DNA from: Leptidea sinapis
Lineage: Eukaryota; Arthropoda; Insecta; Lepidoptera; Pieridae
Direction of reading: 5' to 3'
Assembly: GCF_905404315.1 (NCBI RefSeq)
Contig: NC_066310.1
Location: forward strand, 2,852,001-2,916,000
DNA length: 64,000 bases
The stretch's first letter is position 1. Each line of letters begins with the position of its first letter. Made by a program: the position numbers and the translations under genes. Of the stretch, positions 56,791 to 64,000 are shown in pieces. The notes under the pieces are model-generated. The model was not told the DNA's origin. It did not search any database and worked only from the letters and a program-made list of their open reading frames with translations.

Positions 56791-56977
56791 ACAAATGATT
56801 TAAGTTTTCTTTAGTGTTAATTCCGCCAATATTTATTTTAAAACAATTCGACACGTGTTTCGCCTCTACACGAGGCATCCTCAGGACGTGTTGTCTCGCC
56901 AAAATCTGGCACGAGACATGTCTCGACGAGATTGCATATTGGCGGAATTAACACTAAAGAAAACTTAAATCATTTGT
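56791..56977. mobile_element. Foldback MITE, 42-bp perfect arms
   Basis: ACAAATGATTTAAGTTTTCT... at 56791-56832 is inverted at 56936-56977. The centre contains ACGTGTTTCGCCTCTACACG. A partial copy is at 10645-10765. Confidence 0.88.
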
Positions 56978-57574
56978 ATTGTATTTTTTCTATTGTGACC
57001 CATGGCTTACACTTACTATAGCGTTTATATATAATATTATGTGTATTTTATGCGATTAATTTTTAATTCTATTAGAGGAGGCAAACGGTCAATTGGCTCA
57101 TTTGATGAGAAATGGAACTAGGTTTATTTAGGGTCAAGAAATGAAGATCCCTGAAATTGAACAGCCAATTAATCCACAATCTAGCTGTGCGAGGCAAAAA
57201 GCGGGTGATATACCGCATTTTGTCGTGATATTCAGTGATGAAATTTTCATTCATTCATTGGAACCGGTAACATCAAAAACGAAAGTATTCACAAAAATGC
57301 AATATCACAACTTACACGAAGCTTTGTTACAAGAAAGGGGTTTGTTTTAAAGTAAATCTAATCGAAATAGGATTTTTTCGTTGATAATCTGTGTGATAAC
57401 ATACTGGTGGCGGTAGATTTGATCAACTAACGTCTGAAATTCCCTGTGTCTGTATAAATATTTTATTAATAAATAAATCTAGTGAAAAGACACAAACAAT
57501 TAAGGCCGAGTTCTCATAATATTACAATGAACGAGGGCAAAAGTAAGCTAACGAACATGGAATCGCTTCTTGAA

Positions 57575-57800
57575 CGTCAAAAATACCCACACATTCGAAA
57601 ATGAGAAGAACAGTCACTCAGCGGGATTCTTTTTTTTTATAAAACTAATTTAAAATCAACTTTATAATTTAAATAGTCTGAGGTCGGTCGCTGGGTTTGT
57701 TGTAAGAACCTTTAACACAAACGTTTTTTCTTAATATTTTTTACATAGCCCAATAAAAAACTTAGTAACTAGAAATCTGATGGCAGACTATTTTTAGCTT
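57575..57800 (-). mobile_element. LINE-A 3' end, diverged
   Basis: CACTCAGCGGGATTCTTTTT and the reversed C-terminal block; older than the other copies. Confidence 0.6.
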
Positions 57801-58380
57801 TCGTTCGCTGTCATGCCTAGCATTTCGTTGCTCATAAGCAAATTTAAAATTTATTTATGCATTAATCACACTTTTAACACTACGCAGATAAATAGGTGTA
57901 AATAATAAATGAAATGATTATAGGTTAATTCTGCATTGACCTGATTAAGGAGTCCTACGAGTAAAGTTAAGTCAAAACTTTTTTTTAAAGGTATTTTCGA
58001 TATGTCGGATTTTTTTTTCTGTAACCCATTGTAATGGCGATTTTTTCGTTTTATGCTATGCATTCGCTCTATCTATTATCTTTACTATATCTGCATTACT
58101 TTCAAATGACATAACGCAGTGCGTTTGCACCCGAATCGATAAAGATTAGAATTACGAGTGCAATCATATTTTTGTTTGTTTGACCTACTTTTAAAGATAA
58201 TAATATAATAATGATAAAAGTAAATAACAGAATAATGACACATTAAAAGCAATAATTAATCCTGCCGAACCCAAAAGCACGAAAAGGAAAAGTGGACTCT
58301 TTTTTTTACTGGATTACCTGGATTATTAGCATTGTGGAGTTGCTTAGAATTGTAACGAATAATTAATAAAAATCACAAAT
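57801..58380. other. Unassigned
   Basis: AT-rich, no feature recognised. Confidence 0.45.
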
Positions 58381-58386
58381 GAATAT

Positions 58387-58600
58387 GTTGCGTTGGTGGC
58401 GCAGTAGGTTGGACAGTTGACTGTCACCACGGAGCCCCGGTTCGAGCCCCGCCCGCAACGTACCAACATAATATTATGTATTTACGTATATTTAAGTATG
58501 TATATCATCGTCTTGCACCAATAGAACAGGCTATGCTTAGTTCGGGGTTCCTATAAATAGTAAAACAGTGTTTAAATAATAAATATGTTTTCGGTTAAAA
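58387..58600 (+). repeat. tRNA-derived SINE
   Basis: tRNA-like head 58387-58459: acceptor GTTGCGT/CCGCAAC, A-box-like TGGCGCAGTAGG, B-box GGTTCGAGCCC. The tail contains CAGGCTATGCTTAGTTCGGG, seen in lepidopteran SINEs. Not a tRNA gene: the D and anticodon arms are degenerate. Confidence 0.75.
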
Positions 58601-59105
58601 AATTATATTATGAAAAGGGTTCCGTTGTTTCCTTTTGAGATACGGAACCCAAAAACACAAGACAATGACATGACGAAGGCACATTGATATAGTGACGTAT
58701 TCAAGTATTCAAACATTCCATATTATACCGCATGCTGTCACGCTATTGTCCGTATTGGATTAGTATTTAGTATCGAACTTGTTCTCAAGGGCTCTATGTA
58801 TCACGCGCGAGGTCAACGACCCGCCTCCCCAAACAGGCGCGGCCTGACCACATAATAGATCACAGAAGCTACTTCGAATACTATCAATTGCTACTTTATA
58901 ATCGATTATTGATGAAAGGTGCGAGGCTCCTTTGCACAGACAGGATGCCAGCTAGAAAATACATAGATAATTAATTAAAATATTATGTGTCTTTTGTTTA
59001 TGATAGTTAATAGCGTAATGCATCTGCCTAATTTTATTTTCCTTACGTAGGTAATTGTGAAGGATTATTTTCAATAATTTTTATTTCTTGCAACTTTTAC
59101 TCCAA
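58601..59105. other. Mostly unassigned; small repeat scraps
   Basis: 58617-58650 has the GGTTCCGT...ACGGAACC inverted motif. 58917-58955 is a scrap of repeat G. Confidence 0.45.
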
Positions 59106-59109
59106 ACTT

Positions 59110-59200
59110 TTTTTATGAAAGAGGACCAATGTGCATATACATATAGGCCTGATGGAATATGTGCACTATCAAGGAGTCACAAGAGCGTTGCCGACCTTAT
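59110..59200 (-). mobile_element. LINE-D 3'-end fragment
   Basis: T-run, GAGGACCAATG and AAGAGCGTTGCCGACCTT; degraded. Confidence 0.5.
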
Positions 59201-59212
59201 CTTACATATTTT

Positions 59213-59500
59213 ACCAGTGGGAGGCTCCTTTGCACCGGATGCCGTCTAGATAATGGGTACCACAACGGCGCCTATTTCTGCCGTCAAGCAGTAATATGTA
59301 AGCATAATTATATTTCGGTCCGAAGGGCGCCGTAGCTAGTGAAATTACTGGGCAAATGACACTTGACATCTTATGTCTCAAGGTGACGAGCGCAATTGTA
59401 GTGCCGCTCAGAATTTTTGGGTTTTTTCAAGAATCCTGAGCGGCACTGCATTGTTATGGGCAGGGCGTATCAATTACCATTTATTTTCATGAAAAAAAGG
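59213..59500 (+). repeat. Repeat G copy
   Basis: GTGGGAGGCTCCTTTGCACC to CATGAAAAAAAGG, near full length. Confidence 0.82.
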
Positions 59501-59649
59501 TATTATTGTTGTGTCTATCATTTTACTTCATTAGTTTTTATCTTCTTCTGACTTACGACTTTTCTTTTTATTATTTTTTTTTATAGCGGATATAGCAATA
59601 GACACTTTGTAAAGTTTTCAGCTATAAACTGTAATAACATACACATAAT

Positions 59650-59982
59650 ATATATTTAAAATGAATTTGTCAAGAATATATCATAACATCAAAAATTACT
59701 TCGTAAAATATGCACCCTGCTGTCGTAATGAAATTGTTTCACAGCAGAACTGTCAAACCGTGCGTCAATAAATTCTCTCATAGAAATTATGTATGGACAC
59801 ATCAAAGGAAAAACAAATTTGTTGTTTTTTTTTTAACTTAGCAGCATTTTCCTATTTATTCACCTTTTAAACCTTCTCTGGACTTGCACAAATAATTCAA
59901 GACCAAAATTAGCCATATCGGTCCAGTCGTTCTCGAGTTTTAGCGAGACTAACGAACAGCAATTCATTCTTATATATATAGA
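59650..59982 (-). mobile_element. Non-autonomous Helitron 3, 3'-truncated
   Basis: Minus strand start TCTATATATATAAGAATG after A. The interior combines the start of Helitron 2 with the middle of Helitron 1. The CTAG end is missing. Confidence 0.8.
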
Positions 59983-60204
59983 TAATATAAAGACATAAAG
60001 CATTAAAAATAAGAAAAACAACAATCAGAAATCAAACCAAACTGGTAAACGTAAAACAAACGCAAAATAGACAGGGCATACCCTTGGAGGCGGAGAAAAC
60101 TGTATATAATTATTATTAAGAAGACATAAAAGTTGTGTATTACTTCAACAGTGATTAATTATTGAGAATCCCTTTTTAAGTCATGTACATCACTAATTTT
60201 CAGA

Positions 60205-60310
60205 GAAGTATCATGGTCATGACATGGGACGCAAAGCTCCGCTGGAAAGCTCATGTCAAAAATAAGGGAGCGGAGTTGGAACTACGCTATAAACATATAC
60301 AGGATGTATT
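60205..60310 (+). mobile_element. LINE RT scrap
   Basis: VMTWDAKLRWKAHVKNKG, a Jockey-like block (DxxLRWKxHV) just after the catalytic region. Followed at 60360-60415 by a repeat G scrap and at 60500-60700 by a LINE-D-like scrap. Confidence 0.6.
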
Positions 60311-60825
60311 TTTGAGAAGGGCGGTGATGGCCAAGTCGGAAACTACGTAACTTAGAAGAATAGGCTCCGTTGTGGTACCCATTAACTAGCCGGCATCCTG
60401 TGCAAAGGAGACTTTCTCAGTTATCACCTCCTAATTAAAAAAAAAAACAATTTTAATCACTACCACCGTTTTAGTTACCGAATTGCGCTCTCAAAAAGAA
60501 GACACTCCCCAAAAGTTTCTCTTTCTGAGTATCTCACTCTATGTTTGAGTCATATCATGCGATGTTAGAGTTCGGCGTAAGGAATCAATCAAATAGCTCT
60601 TCGGAAACCCATGATACTAGCGCTTGAATAGAGCGAGCGACTCTACCAAAGGAAATCGGCTGTTAACAGAATACTGGATCCACAAATTTGTTCTCTATCA
60701 AACGGAATACCTTCAGGATTCATTGACTCCACAAAATAATACAAATTTTCAAAGATATTATGTTAGTTCCTTTAGTTGAAGGAATAATTATGTCAATCAT
60801 TACTAAAAACTAAAAATTACATATA

Positions 60826-61455
60826 GTCCGGTCAATCTAGACCAATAAATGAGAGTGAAGGTAATATTTAAAAGTTCCCCATCATTCCCGTGTATGGAAA
60901 AAAATTTATTCAAGGTCAAAGGTAAAAAAAAATAGTTTTTCGTGATTTTCAGCAAAAAGGTAAGTTTTCTCATAAAAGTATCTCAGACAAAAATCGTAAA
61001 TCATAAAATTATCTATAAAAATGTATCAATACTTTTTTCCTACTAGCCACCGTTTCTGAGATATAGCGATTCAAAAACTTATAACGACGTCGTTCAGCGC
61101 GCTTAGTACACTACTTCATAGGTGGCGTGGAAACGCGTGCATATTAAGACGTTAACAACTTTTTGAATCGTTATATCGTAGAAACGGTGGCTCATAGAAA
61201 AAAAGTATTGATACATTTTTATAGATAATTTTATGATCTACAATTTTTGTCTGAAGTACTTTTATGAGAAAACTTACCATTTTGCTGAAAATCGCGAAAA
61301 ACTCATTTTCGTGACCTTTGACCTTGAATATCTTTTTTCCATACACGGGAATGATGGGGAACTTTTAAATATTGTTTATGATTATGTTTTGAACAATTTT
61401 ACTGATTTTCAGCTTGTTGGGATTTTATGCACCTTCGAATGTCTAAATTGACCGG
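60826..61455. mobile_element. Foldback element, ~630 bp with ~250-300-bp arms
   Basis: Left arm about 60826-61078, right arm about 61155-61455, inverted and near-identical, with a 75-bp GC-richer spacer (TTCAGCGCGCTTAG). A related single arm is at 39575-39890. No protein. Confidence 0.85.
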
Positions 61456-61790
61456 ATTAATATTTTAATATAATTAAAATTGTTCGTAAAATATAACATC
61501 TATAACGTATAAAGCTAAAGGAAACAATTTCAGTTAATTAGTATTTGCCTGCTCCTAATTTATAAGTAAATAATACGCAAGTCAAAACAAATCAGCATTA
61601 TATTCACAATTTTGAACTACGCATGTAGACCACGGTTAAACCTGCTAAAATATTCCTCAGCTTTTAGGCTCAATTTATAAAACAATACTGCTATCAATAT
61701 GTATTCAACGCAGTTTATACCAAAGATAAACTTAAAGCGCAGACCCGTAATGAAACTTAACACGTATCTTACACATAAACACGCACTGAA
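61456..61790. other. Unassigned AT-rich stretch
   Basis: Nothing recognised; could include a promoter for the CpG-rich patch that follows. Confidence 0.4.
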
Positions 61791-61838
61791 ATGGCAGAAC
61801 GTTTACTATTGATCGGTCGCACAGCGCCCGTGGACGAG
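61791..61838 (+). CDS. Possible first coding exon in a CpG-rich patch
   Basis: ATG at 61791 opens 16 codons (MAERLLLIGRTAPVDE) ending in a consensus donor GAG|GTGAGT. The surroundings (61810-61900) are strikingly GC/CpG-rich for this window, as insect promoters and first exons sometimes are. No downstream exon was identified, so the call is speculative. Confidence 0.25.
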
Positions 61839-61919
61839 GTGAGTGCGGTCCGCGGCGAATTCCGTCGCAAACTGAGGCGCTCGCGTGGGACGGGAGTCAT
61901 TGATTAATAAAACAGATGT

Positions 61920-63390
61920 TGCATTTGCTCTTTGTACAATAAGCCATCATATTTCGGACACTAACCATGTTTTAGCGGTTAGCGGAAAGCAGTAATACCT
62001 TATTATGTAAATGTTTCATTGTGAATATACAAATGGTATAAGTTATTGTGCAACTTCAAAAATAATTTGGTTTTACCTTATTATTACTTACTATTATTTT
62101 TTATTAGTTAAAAGCTTCGGCTGAGGTGTATGAAGAGACTGTCTCAGATCGCGTTGAGATCCCTCTGAGTAATACGGTTTTTAAAAATATACCTTGGTCT
62201 TTCCAGCAAGACTGCATCTGGTCATAATACAAGAACTACCTAATCTAGGCTGAAAGGTCAACGTTCCGGACTTTATAAAAACTGAAGACATTGCCTGCTC
62301 ATAATGAGACGCAAACATTGGGTAGCTAAAGAAATCACTAGCTAGCAGAAGCAGTGACAAAATTTTCCAAATCCATAGATTTATTGCCAGACAGAATAAA
62401 GGCCTGCATTTAAAACCAAGCGTTATGATTATGAATATAATTCTTTTTGGTTTATTTCTCAGACTTCAATAAATAAATACACATTAGATTTATTAAGGAG
62501 TACACCCTAAACTCTAAAGGGTCGACAAAGCTTATGTGATTCTAATTCTAAAATAATCATTGATAATCATCAGATAGATATCAGCTGACTCGTAACTAAG
62601 GTCCTGCCCTCCCATGATACATGAACACAAAACTGAAGCAACGGTGTTTATGACATGAGGCAGTAGATGTTTAGTGGAACATTATCAATTGTATACGTAC
62701 GCATCGGTCGATATACGTAGATTTACAATATCAAACGTTAAACCTCATTGAGAATGTATCTCGTTTAATTTAAGAAGGGATCTTATAGCAATAATATTTC
62801 CAGTTTTTATCTACTGTCGAGTACAATGTTTCATATTATATTTGGATGCCTGTCAAACGAGCCCTTTAATATTTTATATAAATATATATTCCCTGTTTTG
62901 ATGTTTACAATATTATTCCAGTATTAATAAATTTCATCTTAAAAATAAGAAAATCGTTTAGAAAAGACGGTAAGTGCCCCTATAGATCTGTTCTTTACCT
63001 TTTCGTGAATTGTCGATGAGATTAATAAAAACTGCCGTGGTTGCCTAACAACAAATGATTTATTGTCTGTTAACCGTATCTACGATATATCCATAGTCTT
63101 TGCCAAATCTAAACGTACTTTCATAAGCAATCCGTCACATCTCTATAAAATGTTCCCGACACTGTTTCGCGCATTGTTTATGATAAAAACATTTAATATA
63201 ATAAATTTTATGTTCTGAATCAAACGAACAACATTGAAAATTGTGTGTGTAAAAACACAGAACTAAAAAGTGCAAAACAGAGGAAGTAGCATTCGCTTCT
63301 GGTTTCCGTAGAAGCAGTTTATGAATCATGTTATCAAGACTATTTTTATACTCTTGACTCCACGTACACTCTTTCAAATCAAATGAGTGT
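61920..63390. other. Unassigned
   Basis: About 1.5 kb AT-rich sequence. Short frames only, none with recognisable domains. A downstream exon of the 61791 candidate was looked for and not found. Confidence 0.45.
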
Positions 63391-63394
63391 TTAA

Positions 63395-63660
63395 CAAAAA
63401 GATATAGACCCCAGAAAACATGGGATGACGATATCAGGGCAGTGGCAGGAGTGCCGTGGAACAGATTGGCTCAAGAAAGACACGAATGGAAACGGTTGGA
63501 GGAGGCCTTTGCGGATTGGCAAACAGATCCACAAAAAATACAAATACTAGAATAATTTATTTTGTTTCTAAAGTTTTATGTTTGTTTTAGAGTATTGTTA
63601 GTTATTTATGATAGTTAAGATCTGAATAAAGGCTATATTATTATTATTATTAATAAAGAA
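63395..63660 (+). mobile_element. RTE-like LINE C-terminus with (ATT)n tail
   Basis: PQKTWDDDIRAVAGVPWNRL and EWKRLEEAFADWQTD, then a stop at about 63555 and a tail ending in ATTATTATTATTA. 5'-truncated. Confidence 0.78.
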
Positions 63661-64000
63661 TATACTTAACGCATACGCATGATAGCTACAAAATTATAAA
63701 AAGAATGCTTGCAAGGCAAGCCCAAAAAATGGTTGTATGTAATGCAATTACAGTGAATTTTATATAAACCAAAAGAATATATTGTATTCATGTTACATTT
63801 ATCTTCTTGGTCCACCTATTTGCCATACTTTTTTATCCTCTATATTATTATTTAATCGTATAGTAGGCTTTTTGAATAAGGCGATTCTTTATATATATTT
63901 TTTTAATTTAGAAGGAGGTAGACATTATTTGTTAATGCGGCTTTACTCACGTTTTTATCGGTGTCGATTCCGACTTGTTTCGGACCATTCAGAGTACAAA
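63661..64000. other. Unassigned window end
   Basis: AT-rich, nothing recognised. Confidence 0.4.

Noticed and set aside
57072..57350. Small gene on either strand near 57.1-57.35 kb
   Set aside because: Short frames on both strands, no splice signals; the minus frame only faintly resembles a LINE C-terminus.
58387..58459. Functional tRNA gene
   Set aside because: Only the acceptor stem and B box hold up; the context is a SINE tail.
63135..63377. 80-codon minus-strand gene (Cys/His-containing)
   Set aside because: No homology recognised, no regular zinc-finger spacing, AT-rich chance frame more likely.
1..64000. A new multi-gene defence or biosynthetic system
   Set aside because: Only two host genes are supportable, on opposite strands and functionally unrelated; the rest is known classes of transposable elements.

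Overview
The window is nuclear DNA from an insect, most likely a moth or butterfly. The evidence is a yellow/MRJP-family gene with eight short exons, a spliced ORP9 (OSBPL9-type) gene, an AT-rich background, and very dense Jockey-, CR1- and RTE-like LINEs, Helitrons, hAT, mariner and pogo remnants and tRNA-derived SINEs. No bacterial operon, CRISPR array or phage is present.

Layout. Left third (1-21.3 kb): one complete yellow-family gene on the + strand. Its 8 coding exons span 223-21208 and join with matching phases into a 418-residue secreted protein. Introns are swollen with repeats. Intron 2 holds a ~4.55 kb Jockey-type LINE nested inside an older LINE (14-bp target duplication), a pogo-like transposase relic and a long-TIR MITE. 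Introns 4 to 7 hold hAT, LINE, tRNA-SINE and Tc1-type elements.

Middle (21.3-30.6 kb): intergenic repeats, including an internally deleted mariner, two hAT-type MITEs with exact 8-bp duplications and a CR1/Jockey-like LINE on the minus strand. There is also one unexplained minus-strand reading frame (24329-24768) with a splice-acceptor-like start, a membrane segment and a poly(A) signal.

Right centre (30.6-50.2 kb): the oxysterol-binding-protein-related gene ORP9 on the minus strand. Eight coding exons are recognised from an ATG at 50164 to a donor at 30603, 413 codons in all. The first exon has an in-frame stop just upstream of its ATG, so it looks like the start of a short isoform lacking the PH domain. 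The very last C-terminal exon was not found. Almost every ORP9 intron carries LINE or SINE debris, in places within about 45-60 bp of the exons.

Right end (50.2-64 kb): no gene firmly identified. It holds three Helitrons, a 1.85 kb RTE-like LINE with a broken catalytic motif, a ~630-bp foldback element, a tRNA-derived SINE and many copies of a ~300-bp interspersed repeat (called repeat G here). A small CpG-rich patch near 61.8 kb has an ATG and a strong donor and may be a first exon.

The two genes are convergent (yellow + strand, ORP9 - strand) with no sign of functional linkage. I find no new multi-gene system. The most useful leads are the ORP9 short-isoform exon, the unidentified membrane frame at 24.3-24.8 kb, and several nested insertions whose empty sites can be read directly.
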